Of a DNA stretch of 28,517 bases, positions 1 through 8,576 are shown piece after piece. Every line of letters begins with the position of its first letter. Positions within the stretch are counted from its first letter, which is position 1. The translations under genes were made by a program, and so were the position numbers. Under the pieces are notes generated by a model that did not search any database, had not been told where the DNA came from, and worked only from the letters and a program-made list of their open reading frames with translations. The stretch comes from CAYVMP01 sp964452635. GTDB taxonomy: Bacteria; Patescibacteriota; Minisyncoccia; Phycocordibacterales; DATDWN01. The stretch lies in assembly GCA_964452635.1 (NCBI GenBank), contig CAYVMP010000009.1:1-28517 (forward strand), given 5' to 3'.

Positions 1-1274
1 AGTGCATCAGTGGTTGTCGCCGAGAAGAATTGGTAGAACGGAGTACCGAAGTTAGAAATCTGATTCGCAGACACGGAAAGTCCTGGCAAAGATGTTATGG
101 TGCCGATTGTTGATGTTGCATTAATTCGATTATCTACACGAGCATCAGTAAAATATAAATTCGAACCTTCTGATAAATTCGATGTTGATTTGGCAGAAAG
201 TGCAGTATCAAATCGTGATTGTGTGTAATACAAATTTGACCCTTCTAAAATATTGGTGGTAATCAAACCCAGTGATGATGTGGCAACCTGACTAAATCCT
301 GTTCCCCCAGCATTACCAATTAAAATCTGATTTGCTACTACAGAAGACAGACCCGTACCTCCTCGTGATACACCTAGTGTACCCATCCATGTTGGTGTAA
401 ATGTATGCGTACTTCCAGATGAAGTTATTGTCAAACCAATATTTGTATCAGATGAAGTAGAAAAATTTTGACTTGTAGTGATTAATCCATTGAATGTTGT
501 AATGCCCGATCCCCCACCTCCACTAATACATGAACCATTTACAGAAACACATCCACCTGTAATATCGATGCCATTTGCAAAGGTTGAGGTTGCATTAGTC
601 CCAGTTAAAGATATTGATTTAGCCACCACAGCACCAGCAGAATCAACAGAAAAAACATCTGTACCTGACGAATCCTGAATTCTCAACAAATGTGCGATCT
701 GATTTAAGATACCTCTTATCGAAAGTGGTGTTGATCGAGTTGATGTTGCTTCAACAGAAACTACAGAAGTTCCAAATGGAGTAGTCGTACCAAAAGATGA
801 AGGCGTAGTTGATCCACTGACCGATCCACTCACTCGCGCGAATGGCACAGAACTTATTTTTTGACGAGGTGACAGTGTTTGAAAAGTAACATTATCTGAC
901 GAAACTTCAACTTGAAGATAAATATCATTGTTTGTTGAAAAATCATAATCAAGCGCCTCAGCGAAACTAGCCGATGTATCACCGATGTTTGCATTGAATA
1001 CACCTTGTCGAACAATCAAAGGAACAGCTGTTGGTGACCCGGCTGGCCACAATCGAGTCCCAGAACCAACAGTTGAATTCGTCCAAATTGAAAACTTGAA
1101 ATAGTATGTGGTACCAGTAGACCCAAGTAAATCACCGCTGGCATTAGTTAATCTTCCTTGATACCCGATCGGATGAGGAACTCCTGCTGCATCAACAGTT
1201 GTAAAATAAAACAGCAAGGAAAAAATCACCAGAATAGAGAAAATTTTTTGAGAAAAGTATTTCAAGTGATGCAT
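1..1274 (-). CDS. Secreted repetitive fibre-like surface protein, 3' end missing (runs off left edge)
   Basis: An open frame of 424 codons runs from ATG at 1274 to the window edge without a stop, so only the N-terminal part is present. It begins with a signal peptide (basic start, hydrophobic residues about 11-24, likely cleavage after DAA near residue 30). A GYQGRL motif follows at 38-42, then a beta-rich domain to about 150 that ends in SPRQKISSVPFA. A Ser/Thr/Gly-rich repetitive stretch follows. It includes a GGCVSVNGSCISGGGG segment (240-255), a phage-tail-fibre-like GGTGLSSVVANQILIG segment (305-320), and two imperfect copies of an EGSNLYYT/EGSNLYFTDAR repeat (344-357 and 369-382). The function is not known. 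The architecture matches large exported surface proteins common in Parcubacteria and suggests an extended cell-surface fibre. A weak AGGA lies about 13 nt upstream of the start. Confidence 0.8.
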   Translation of the reverse strand, partial: MHHLKYFSQKIFSILVIFSLLFYFTTVDAAGVPHPIGYQGRLTNASGDLLGSTGTTYYFKFSIWTNSTVGSGTRLWPAGSPTAVPLIVRQGVFNANIGDTSASFAEALDYDFSTNNDIYLQVEVSSDNVTFQTLSPRQKISSVPFARVSGSVSGSTTPSSFGTTTPFGTSVVSVEATSTRSTPLSIRGILNQIAHLLRIQDSSGTDVFSVDSAGAVVAKSISLTGTNATSTFANGIDITGGCVSVNGSCISGGGGSGITTFNGLITTSQNFSTSSDTNIGLTITSSGSTHTFTPTWMGTLGVSRGGTGLSSVVANQILIGNAGGTGFSQVATSSLGLITTNILEGSNLYYTQSRFDTALSAKSTSNLSEGSNLYFTDARVDNRINATSTIGTITSLPGLSVSANQISNFGTPFYQFFSATTTDA

Positions 1275-1401
1275 GATAAAAAGTAGTCCTGAAATGTCAG
1301 AATACACCTTTTATTTTAGCATTAATAAAACACAAAAGTCTCCTTATTTCTCCACAGTTATCAACATAATATTCTATTGTTAAAATCAATGGTTTCTATA
1401 C

Positions 1402-2406
1402 CTAATTTCCCTCCTTTTTTTCATTCTTACCAGCGTGACCATCTACCTCATATGAAGTGTTTTGTGCTTCGAAAAAGTTAACGAGCTCAAATACATCAGT
1501 TGCAGTCGACATCCATTTCGCAGGATTTGTTGCATTGTAGTATTTTGGCATACCGAGCTCTTGCAAACGACGATCTGCCACATACTGTACATATTGGTTC
1601 ACATAATCTGCATTCAATCCCAAAATTCCATTTGGAAATAAATCTTTATTGTATGCAACCTCCAAATCAACTCCTTCAATAACAATATTTCTAATTTCAG
1701 TGGCAAACTCTTCAGTCAATAAATCAGCATTTTCTTCCAAAATATTATGAATGAGATTCATTCCAAACTTCAAATGGAGCGACTCATCTCGAAGAACCCA
1801 ATTAATCATTGACCCAAAATTTCTAAGCTGATTTCTCTGTCTAAATGAAAGTGCAACCATGAATCCAGAGTAAAACCAGATTCCCTCCATAACAATATTT
1901 GTCGCTACGAGATTTCGAATGAAATCTTTCTTGCCATCAGTTGTTGTAATATCAAGCGTGCTTTCCGTCATTCGCTTCATGTACTTGTTAATATACGCTT
2001 CCTTGGCAAGCATCGAAGGCACTTCGAGATGAACATTAAATACAGTCTCTCTATCAAACGGAAATGTTTCGAGCACATACTCAAACGCAACACAGTGATT
2101 TGCCTCCTCCCACATTTGTTTTGCGAGATAGAGGTGACATTCTGGTGACTTCAAATACGGATAAATACCGAGAGCGATTGAACGATTTACAATGAGCTCT
2201 GCGGGATTAAAGAATGCCATAAGAAACTTAACAGCATGTCGTTCGTCTTCTGTCATTTTTGCAAAATCCTCAAGATCTTCTTTCAATGCAATTTCGTGAG
2301 GAAACCATGTATTTCGAACAGCTTGGTTATACAAATCGTATGCCCATTTATATCGAAGTGGGTGTAATGACATATCTTCAGGTGATGCTTTTCCGATGAG
2401 TGACAT
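1402..2406 (-). CDS. nrdB: Class I ribonucleotide reductase small subunit, R2c-like (Phe at radical-Tyr site)
   Basis: The beta subunit of ribonucleoside-diphosphate reductase generates and stores the oxidant that starts dNTP synthesis in NrdA. The 334-residue ferritin-like fold has six visible metal ligands: E70 (FFNPAE), E101 and H104 (WEEANH), E174 (MEGIWFYSGF), and E208 and H211 (RDESLH). Two features match the Chlamydia-type class Ic subgroup rather than E. coli NrdB. The first ligand is Glu, not Asp, and the residue four after the first His is F108, where a radical Tyr normally sits. By family knowledge such proteins use a Mn/Fe centre instead of a tyrosyl radical. The gene lies 63 nt downstream of nrdA. 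A TATAAT at 2420-2425 is 13 nt before the ATG, so nrdB may have its own promoter as well as readthrough from nrdA. Confidence 0.95.
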   Translation of the reverse strand: MSLIGKASPEDMSLHPLRYKWAYDLYNQAVRNTWFPHEIALKEDLEDFAKMTEDERHAVKFLMAFFNPAELIVNRSIALGIYPYLKSPECHLYLAKQMWEEANHCVAFEYVLETFPFDRETVFNVHLEVPSMLAKEAYINKYMKRMTESTLDITTTDGKKDFIRNLVATNIVMEGIWFYSGFMVALSFRQRNQLRNFGSMINWVLRDESLHLKFGMNLIHNILEENADLLTEEFATEIRNIVIEGVDLEVAYNKDLFPNGILGLNADYVNQYVQYVADRRLQELGMPKYYNATNPAKWMSTATDVFELVNFFEAQNTSYEVDGHAGKNEKKEGN

Positions 2407-2469
2407 AGGTGGTTATTTGATTATAGATAATAAATATTTAAAACACACACAAAACTTCTAGTTGATATG

Positions 2470-5217
2470 CTACTGACACGCAATACACACATTATTTTCA
2501 TTATCAGCCGGATCTTCTGGACCAACAGACACTGTAACCATATCACGATCCATATTGCCTGTGACAGATGATGGTGGAGTAGTTGGTGTGTGCTGAGACA
2601 TCTGTGGTAGAGAACTTGTGACGGTCTCCGTTCTACTCACAATAATCTGTGTGGCTTCCGCCATTGTCATTGGAGTCGAAACTGGCATTGGTTCTGGTCG
2701 TACAACTTCGGAAACAATTGTTGTATCGACAGTCTGTACTGATACAGGTGCCACAGGAACATGGACAGGAGATTCAACGGGAGTATGTATTTCGAGTGAC
2801 TTCTGAAGTGGAGCAGAGAATGCTGAAGATTTTGACAAATTAAGTGCACCAAATCCAACCTTACCTATCTTCTGAGCTTTATTAACATTTGTCGTGGACT
2901 GCTCAGCAGTATGACGAGGCTTCATGTGGAGATAGTATGTTGTTTTCACACCCTTTTCCCATGCAGTCATATAAATTTTCATTGTCTCATCAATATCACG
3001 AGTCTCTAAGTACATGTTACGTGAGAGTGCCTGATCAATCCATTTTTGCGCTCGAGCAGCAACCTCAATAAATGCGTATGGGGATGTAGTGAAGGATGTT
3101 TTGTAAATATCTTTAATGTGCTGTGGAATTTCATCAATACCTGATATATCACCCTGATTCTCAATGATAGACTCTTTCACCTGTTCCCAGATTCCCATAT
3201 TTTTCAAATCTTTGACCAAGTTGTGATTGAGATCAAGATATTTTCCAGATATTTTATTTCGAGAAAATACTTGGGCAAATCGAGGATCAATACCAGGCGT
3301 CGTTGCAGCAACCAATCCAATGTTTGCATTTGGAGCAACGGCCATGAGAGTTGCGTTTCTCATTCCCTTCGAAACTTTTGCGCGTAGAATATCCCAGTTA
3401 AGTCCCTTATGCCGGCTCTCCTTAACTACAGTGAGTGGACGACCACGATCTGCTTCTAGTGTGTGAAGTGTGTCAATTGGAACTTTGCCATATGACCATC
3501 CTGATCCAACATAATTTGCGTAACTTCCTCTCTCCTGTGCAAGATTTGCAGACTCATCAATCGCCATATACGAAATAAACTCAAATATTCTGTCAGCAAA
3601 ATCCCACGCATGAGGAGAATCGTACGCCATACCAAGTTGCTCAATCGTATCTGAAAATCCCATCACACCGAGACCTACTGCACGATTCTCACGATCTGAT
3701 TTGGCAGCTTCTGGAATTGGGAGAACATTGATATCGATAAGATTGTCGAGTTGGCGAACAGCAAGTCGTACAGACTCTTCAAGACGTGCCCAATTGACTT
3801 CTTTATTCTTAATATGTGCAGATAGGTTCAGTGAAGCGAGATTACACACCGCTACATTTTCTCTGTCCTGTGGTAGACATATTTCTGTACACAGATTGGA
3901 CATGTGGATGGTACCGGTATTGTTGTTGAGAGCACGAAGATTTATTGTATCTTTCCACGTAAGCCATGGATGTGATGTTGTCTGAAGCGCAACTAAAATC
4001 TGACGAAACTGTTCGGTTGCAGGAACTTTTTTAAAGACACGCATTTTCCCAGCTTCAGCCATTTCAACGTATTCTCGATATCTTGTTGAAAATGCTTGTC
4101 CATAGAGTTCATTGAGATCGGGTGTTTCCTTTGGATCAAACATATACCACTCCTCCCCTGCATTTACCCTTCGCATAAACTCATCTGACATAAATACAGA
4201 TGTATTTGCCGTACGCATACGCATATAGTCATCTCCCGCATTATGTTTCCAATCCAAAAACTCAGGAAAATCAATATGCCAATTTTCCATATAGAAACAG
4301 AGTGCACCCTTTTTCTTCCCACCTCGCTGAATTGCACGAATCGCAGTGTCTATAATCTTTGCAAACGGTGTTGGGCCGGTTGATGTTCCATTATTTGAAT
4401 GAAGTGGTGACCCTGATGCTCGAAGCTTTGTCAGAGATGCCCCAATACCTCCAGACCCTTTTGAGAGCAACATGACGTCAGCGACCGACTTCGCAATATG
4501 TGCCATATCATCATGAATCTCAAGAAGATAACAGTTTGAGAGTGCCGGATTGATTGTCCCCGCAGCAAGATTTGTTGACCCACCAGCAATATACTCAAAT
4601 CGAGACATTTTATTGTAAAACTTTTTTGCCATTTCAGTCGGATTCTTTTCGTTATACGAAAGACCCATAGCAATTCTCATGAAGAAATACTGAGGTGTCT
4701 CACGTGGAGTTTGATCAACATTTTTCATAGCATATCGGTTGATGAGGCCATCCAAACCTGCATATTGAAAAAGCTCATCTCTTTCGAGGACAAGTGACCG
4801 AGAAAGTTCATCTAAATCAAAAGCATCAATGAGTTTAGGGTGTAATCTTCCATCTGCAACACCAGCCTTAATAAATGATATGAACCCTTGTCGATGTTTC
4901 GATACTAAATCACCTTGATCTTCTTTATCGTATTCGCCAATCACCTGACGATAGATGGTTTTGAGGAGGAGACGAACAGCGACAATATCATACTCAATAT
5001 CATCTTTTATGTTCTGCACAGCCGCATTGATTGTCGCCTGATCGAGTTCATCAGTAGTGATACCATCATAGAGAGTCAACCGTGTTTCAGTTGCAATCTG
5101 TGTAACTTTTGCAACTGGATCAAACAAACCAGTACATGCACGTTCAATAGAACGGTTAATTTTGTCAGCATTAAACGGTACTTTTGTACCATCATGACGT
5201 GTTACGGTGATGTTCAT
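2470..5217 (-). CDS. nrdA: Class I ribonucleotide reductase large subunit with long C-terminal linker
   Basis: The catalytic alpha subunit reduces ribonucleotides to deoxyribonucleotides. An N-terminal ATP-cone (residues about 1-95, starting MNITVTRHDG) suggests allosteric activity control. The ten-stranded barrel carries the expected residues, numbered from the ATG at 5217: C229 (SNCYLLE) and C458 (VCNLASLNL) as the redox pair, and N441, C443 and E445 (NLCTEI) with C443 as the thiyl-radical site. The radical-relay YY is at 761-762. The protein ends in CIACQ, the redox-shuttle CxxC. About 140 residues rich in Pro, Val, Thr and Ser separate the barrel from that CxxC, far more than the roughly 20 in E. 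coli. A TTG start four codons upstream (5229) is possible, but the ATG fits the family N-terminus better. There is no clear Shine-Dalgarno. Confidence 0.95.
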   Translation of the reverse strand: MNITVTRHDGTKVPFNADKINRSIERACTGLFDPVAKVTQIATETRLTLYDGITTDELDQATINAAVQNIKDDIEYDIVAVRLLLKTIYRQVIGEYDKEDQGDLVSKHRQGFISFIKAGVADGRLHPKLIDAFDLDELSRSLVLERDELFQYAGLDGLINRYAMKNVDQTPRETPQYFFMRIAMGLSYNEKNPTEMAKKFYNKMSRFEYIAGGSTNLAAGTINPALSNCYLLEIHDDMAHIAKSVADVMLLSKGSGGIGASLTKLRASGSPLHSNNGTSTGPTPFAKIIDTAIRAIQRGGKKKGALCFYMENWHIDFPEFLDWKHNAGDDYMRMRTANTSVFMSDEFMRRVNAGEEWYMFDPKETPDLNELYGQAFSTRYREYVEMAEAGKMRVFKKVPATEQFRQILVALQTTSHPWLTWKDTINLRALNNNTGTIHMSNLCTEICLPQDRENVAVCNLASLNLSAHIKNKEVNWARLEESVRLAVRQLDNLIDINVLPIPEAAKSDRENRAVGLGVMGFSDTIEQLGMAYDSPHAWDFADRIFEFISYMAIDESANLAQERGSYANYVGSGWSYGKVPIDTLHTLEADRGRPLTVVKESRHKGLNWDILRAKVSKGMRNATLMAVAPNANIGLVAATTPGIDPRFAQVFSRNKISGKYLDLNHNLVKDLKNMGIWEQVKESIIENQGDISGIDEIPQHIKDIYKTSFTTSPYAFIEVAARAQKWIDQALSRNMYLETRDIDETMKIYMTAWEKGVKTTYYLHMKPRHTAEQSTTNVNKAQKIGKVGFGALNLSKSSAFSAPLQKSLEIHTPVESPVHVPVAPVSVQTVDTTIVSEVVRPEPMPVSTPMTMAEATQIIVSRTETVTSSLPQMSQHTPTTPPSSVTGNMDRDMVTVSVGPEDPADNENNVCIACQ

Positions 5218-5250
5218 ATGTGATATCAAATAAAACCTAATAAAAATTCA

Positions 5251-5267
5251 ATTTTGTTCAACAAAAT
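5251..5267. promoter_or_regulatory. Perfect 17-nt palindrome upstream of nrdA
   Basis: ATTTTGTT and AACAAAAT flank a single central base, 34 nt upstream of the nrdA ATG in an AT-rich gap of 228 nt. The one-base centre fits a dimeric repressor operator better than an RNA hairpin. The sequence does not look like a standard NrdR box. T-rich runs lie on both sides, so a weak terminator of the DUF192 gene is the alternative. Confidence 0.3.
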
Positions 5268-5445
5268 CATTTTTTCACAAATATTTATCTAAAAAAATGA
5301 AAAAAGTGATTAAATTTCGTAAAAAACAAAAAATTGTTCATTTATTCTACTCTAAAAACATGTAAAAAACTGTGGATAATCGTCTCATAAAATAGAAATT
5401 TTTTAATGTAAAGTGAACGGCTCAAAAAAGTGTTGTGCTACCTCC

Positions 5446-5913
5446 CTATTTAGTTGCCACATTTGAGACAGTGGCAAAGTCACCAACGCGAATACCCGCT
5501 ATCTCGCTTTGACCATCAAGTATTTCTAAAACAAAACGAGCATCAACTGGTGGATAGAAAACGGTTGGATATGTGCTTGGTAAGACGGATTTTTCTATGT
5601 ATACAACTTTTTTGTTTTCATCAAGCCAAATAATATCAATTGGAAAAGTCATCTCCTTCATCCAAAAACCATACCGATCAGGTTTAGGGAAGGCAAACAA
5701 CATCCCCTCCCTCTGAGTTAGGGGTCTATGTCCAGACAATCCCTTCTCAAGCGCATCTGGTGTAGAAACAATCTCCACCACAAACCTCTGTGTTCCAAAC
5801 ACAACCTCACCCTGCCCTGAGGAAACGGTAGCACTCGACAATGTACGTATATACAGATATATACCCAAACAGAGAATTATTCCAAATAAAAATAATACTG
5901 TATATTTTTTCAT
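5446..5913 (-). CDS. DUF192 family protein, membrane-anchored
   Basis: A 155-residue protein with one N-terminal hydrophobic segment (about residues 4-22) that may be a membrane anchor or an uncleaved signal. The remainder is a DUF192 (COG1430) domain. Family hallmarks are visible: the TPDALEKGLSGHRPLTQREGM region, GMLFAFPKPDRYGFWMKEM, FPIDIIWLDENKKVV, and a C-terminal VLEILDGQ...IRVGD stretch. The molecular function of DUF192 is not established. The anchor places the domain outside the membrane. It lies upstream of nrdA on the same strand, but the 228-nt gap argues against a tight operon. Confidence 0.85.
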   Translation of the reverse strand: MKKYTVLFLFGIILCLGIYLYIRTLSSATVSSGQGEVVFGTQRFVVEIVSTPDALEKGLSGHRPLTQREGMLFAFPKPDRYGFWMKEMTFPIDIIWLDENKKVVYIEKSVLPSTYPTVFYPPVDARFVLEILDGQSEIAGIRVGDFATVSNVATK

Positions 5914-5962
5914 ATGTATATTCTACATGCATCCCGCCATTATTGCCAAAATTAAATTAGTG

Positions 5963-5990
5963 TTGCATTTTTTAAATTTTGATATACTAT
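5963..5990 (+). promoter_or_regulatory. Putative promoter of yvcK-like gene (short or no leader)
   Basis: A TTGCAT hexamer (5963-5968) is followed by TATACT (5983-5988), overlapping TACTAT (5985-5990). The TATACT box ends 11 nt before the ATG at 6000, so a transcript would have only a few leader nucleotides. No Shine-Dalgarno is present. Confidence 0.5.
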
Positions 5991-5999
5991 TAGCAGACC

Positions 6000-6965
6000 A
6001 TGAATTCTAAAGAAAAGATAGTGCTTATTGGTGGTGGTGGAGGTGTATACCGCCTCGCAAAAGCACTGAGACATGCATATCCAGAGCACCACATCACCAC
6101 CATCCAGACAGTGTTTGATAGTGGTGGACACTCTGGCAAACTCCGCGATGAACACGGCATCCTTCCACCCGGAGATATTCGACGAGCAATTCTTGCGCTT
6201 TCAGATGAACACATTGAACCAGACCTTCGTGAGCTTCTTTCCTATAGATTCACCAGAGCTGGTGCTGCTCTTGATGACGCATCTGTTGGAAATATCCTCC
6301 TTACAGCACTCGTCGATATGCATGGTGGACTCATTCCGGCAATCGAAGCAATGTGTAGAATATTTAATGTAACAGGAACAGTTCTTCCTGTTAGTCTCGA
6401 TAGCGCAGAACTCTGTGCAACACTCTCTGATGGATCACATATCACAGGCGAAGGAAATATCGACTCTCGACCATTCACAGATGATCGATACATTACATCT
6501 GTATATCTCGAACCAAAAGCAACTATCTACCGAGGTGCATATGATGCGATTACACATGCAGACAAAATCGTGATTTGCCCGGGAGATCTCTATACATCGA
6601 TCATTCCAAATGTATTAGTGGATGGATTTAACCGTGCAATTGCCGAAAGAAAGGGCCAGCTTATTTATGTTATGAATATAATGACAAAAAAGACAGAGAC
6701 TCATAATTTTAAAGCATCTGATTTTGCAAAAACAATACTTTCATACATGGGGTGTGAAAAATTCGATACAATCATCTGTAACAACACAGAAATACTCCCC
6801 CATCTTCGTGCACAGTATACAACCGAAAATGCAGAACCAGTAAATATCGACGAGAATACATTGTCTACATATACTGATCATATTATTACCGCAGATCTAG
6901 CAGATCAAAATAGTGATATTGTGAGACACAATGCACACGTAGCTGATTTGATTAGTGAATTATAA
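6000..6965 (+). CDS. yvcK: YvcK/CofD-like nucleotide-sugar-binding protein (gluconeogenesis factor family)
   Basis: A 321-residue cytoplasmic protein of the CofD/YvcK superfamily. It has the N-terminal glycine-rich loop (VLIGGGGGVYRLAKAL, residues about 8-23), the FDSGGHSGKLRDEHGILPPGDIRR block (about 39-62) that matches the YvcK signature DDGGSSGRLR...ILPPGDIR, and CPGDLYTSIIPNVLV (about 197-211). Characterised YvcK proteins bind UDP-sugars and adjust carbon flow or cell-envelope synthesis on gluconeogenic carbon sources. Whether this one does so is inference. Substitutions in the signature (FDSGGH for the usual DDGGS) leave the ligand open. It is the only plus-strand gene between 1 and 27.3 kb and converges on the RRM gene. 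Confidence 0.85.
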   Translation: MNSKEKIVLIGGGGGVYRLAKALRHAYPEHHITTIQTVFDSGGHSGKLRDEHGILPPGDIRRAILALSDEHIEPDLRELLSYRFTRAGAALDDASVGNILLTALVDMHGGLIPAIEAMCRIFNVTGTVLPVSLDSAELCATLSDGSHITGEGNIDSRPFTDDRYITSVYLEPKATIYRGAYDAITHADKIVICPGDLYTSIIPNVLVDGFNRAIAERKGQLIYVMNIMTKKTETHNFKASDFAKTILSYMGCEKFDTIICNNTEILPHLRAQYTTENAEPVNIDENTLSTYTDHIITADLADQNSDIVRHNAHVADLISEL

Positions 6966-6974
6966 TTTTACACA

Positions 6975-7009
6975 AAACAAAAAACCACCAATCCGGTGGT
7001 TTTTTGTTT
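6975..7009. terminator. Bidirectional intrinsic terminator between yvcK and the RRM gene
   Basis: A 15-bp perfect stem (6975-6989 with 6995-7009) and a 5-nt loop. The GC-rich inner half is CCACC/GGTGG, flanked by an A-run on the left and a T-run on the right, so it can work in both directions between convergent genes. Confidence 0.9.
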
Positions 7010-7024
7010 GAGTGAGTGGTGAGA

Positions 7025-7354
7025 TTACCAGTTTCGACCTCCTCGGTCAGAACCTCCGAAACCTCCTCCATTACCTCCTCGGTTGTTATCTCGTGGAGCT
7101 CGTGGTTCCATAGGACGTGCTTCATTTACTGTAAGCTTTCGTCCATCAAGTTCCTTGCCGTTCCACATTTCAATAGCTGCATCTGCTGCTGCATCCTCAG
7201 CCATTTCGACGAAACCGAATCCTTTTGATCGGCCTGTCATTCTATCCATAATAATAGTTGCAGAAACAACTGTTCCTGCCTGTGAGAATGCATCTCGCAA
7301 ACCAGCATCGTTAGTACTGTATGAAATGCCTCCTACGTATAGCTTTTTTGCCAT
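7025..7354 (-). CDS. RRM-type RNA-binding protein with glycine/arginine-rich tail
   Basis: A 109-residue single-RRM protein. RNP2 is LYVGGI (residues about 4-9) and RNP1 is KGFGFVEM (about 44-51), in the usual beta-alpha-beta-beta-alpha-beta order. The last 25 or so residues are an RG/GG-rich tail (NNRGGNGGGFGGSDRGG) typical of bacterial and cyanobacterial Rbp proteins and of RNA chaperones. It probably binds RNA in the cytoplasm as a chaperone. The start is placed at ATG 7354, which begins MAKKLYVGG directly before the domain and has GAGGA about 9 nt upstream, one of few good Shine-Dalgarno sites here. A longer frame to 7414 adds 20 residues unlike the family. The upstream promoter gives a leader of about 110 nt. 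Confidence 0.92.
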   Translation of the reverse strand: MAKKLYVGGISYSTNDAGLRDAFSQAGTVVSATIIMDRMTGRSKGFGFVEMAEDAAADAAIEMWNGKELDGRKLTVNEARPMEPRAPRDNNRGGNGGGFGGSDRGGRNW

Positions 7355-7472
7355 GTATATTGTCCTCGTCTTTATTTTAAACTGTAAGGCGACGAGACTC
7401 TCTTCTTTTTCCAATCACAAACCCAAAAATTTGAATTGCGCAAGAAAACCTATGAGAAACTTACATGGCTCT

Positions 7473-7501
7473 ATTATAGTCTATATGGACTTAAAAGTCA
7501 A
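7473..7501 (-). promoter_or_regulatory. Consensus sigma-70-type promoter of the RRM gene
   Basis: On the minus strand TTGACT (7496-7501) and TATAAT (7473-7478) are separated by exactly 17 bp, the best promoter match in the window. Expected transcription start is near 7466, so about 111 nt precede the ATG at 7354. The spacer contains a small inverted repeat (GACTT/AAGTC). Confidence 0.8.
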
Positions 7502-7526
7502 GGTGTTCTGTAGACTATTATGCACA

Positions 7527-8576
7527 CTATCTACCCTTCTTATCTTTTGATTTTAGTGTAGAGGAAGCCGTCGTGGAGGACGCTATATTCTGAGTACTCG
7601 TACCGATTAAACCTCGAACTGATTCTTTGGCAGTACGAGATGTAGGACTAGCCATCTTAGCAGTACTTGTCGCAATACTTGTTGAACCAATATCACCTAC
7701 CACACGTGTCGCAGAAAATGTATCAGCCTCATCCCTCCCCTCTCCAGATTCACCATTGAGACGAGCTTCTGTGCGTGACAGATGAGCGATCTGAACGGAT
7801 ATACTTCCCGCAAAGTCAGAGATGAGTTCACGTTCATTATAATTTTCTGGAGATTCAGAGAGTTGTGCCAAAATAACTTGATGGTTTTCGAGTGAATTTT
7901 TCAAATCAGAACTTACTTGTTGTGCAACGACCCCATCACCACTCGTGTGAAGCTTCTCAATCGTTGAAACAACCTTTTCTGCATCTTCATCAAGCTGAAC
8001 TTTTGCTTGCATTTGTGCTGACACATCAAGTTTTTTATCAGATGCAAGTGTTTCAACTTCCTTGAGCCGATTAACTATGTGTGATGCTTTTGTCACTGCA
8101 ATCGCACGAGGAGTGACAGACAAAAGTGATTCAACCTTTTCATTGAAACTGATTTTTATAGGATACAAAACATCACCAGGAAGTGCCCCGCGTGCAGCAA
8201 AAGAAACACCACTTGTTAAAACAAATACGACAATAAAGGCGACGAGCAAAGATTTCTTATGGGGATATGTATACACATATGACCCGATAGTGCCCATGAG
8301 ATTTTTAAAAAATGGGCTCTGTACTCGGGGTTCTACTTCTCTATTTTTTTCTGATTGCAAAACAGGTTTGAATTCATCAACCTCTTTTTTTATATAATCT
8401 TTTGTCTGTACTACCTGTGATAAAGATAAAGATTGGGACATATACCGCATCAAATGTTCTCTCATGCGTGATTTTTCTGCCACACTCAAAGACACGCTCT
8501 CTGCCTTATCAAAAAGGTCATTGATAGTAGAATTTGCATCAGTATCTATTTTTTTGTTTTCATTAAAATCATTCAT
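7527..8576 (-). CDS. DUF5667 membrane protein, probable anti-sigma partner of the ECF sigma factor
   Basis: A 349-residue protein starting at ATG 8576. Its start overlaps the last 8 nt of the sigma factor gene (ATGAATGA), so translation is probably coupled. The first 108 residues or so are hydrophilic and presumably cytoplasmic. One transmembrane helix follows (about 110-128), then GALPGDVLYPIK, the entry motif of the DUF5667 domain. A long helical, charged extracytoplasmic region follows, ending in a Ser/Thr/Ala-rich tail. Cytosolic N-terminus, single span, outer sensor domain and linkage to an ECF sigma factor are the layout of a membrane anti-sigma factor. No zinc-binding HxxxCxxC motif is visible, so this role is inference. 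A longer frame to 8657 would run deep into the sigma gene. Confidence 0.8.
   Translation of the reverse strand: MNDFNENKKIDTDANSTINDLFDKAESVSLSVAEKSRMREHLMRYMSQSLSLSQVVQTKDYIKKEVDEFKPVLQSEKNREVEPRVQSPFFKNLMGTIGSYVYTYPHKKSLLVAFIVVFVLTSGVSFAARGALPGDVLYPIKISFNEKVESLLSVTPRAIAVTKASHIVNRLKEVETLASDKKLDVSAQMQAKVQLDEDAEKVVSTIEKLHTSGDGVVAQQVSSDLKNSLENHQVILAQLSESPENYNERELISDFAGSISVQIAHLSRTEARLNGESGEGRDEADTFSATRVVGDIGSTSIATSTAKMASPTSRTAKESVRGLIGTSTQNIASSTTASSTLKSKDKKGR

Noticed and set aside
6975..7009. Hairpin considered as a regulatory RNA element of yvcK
   Set aside because: A GC core with A and T runs between convergent genes is explained by a bidirectional terminator.
7083..7550. A 155-codon plus-strand frame opposite the RRM gene
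   Set aside because: It is antisense to RNP1/RNP2 coding sequence and its promoter region and has no recognisable domain.
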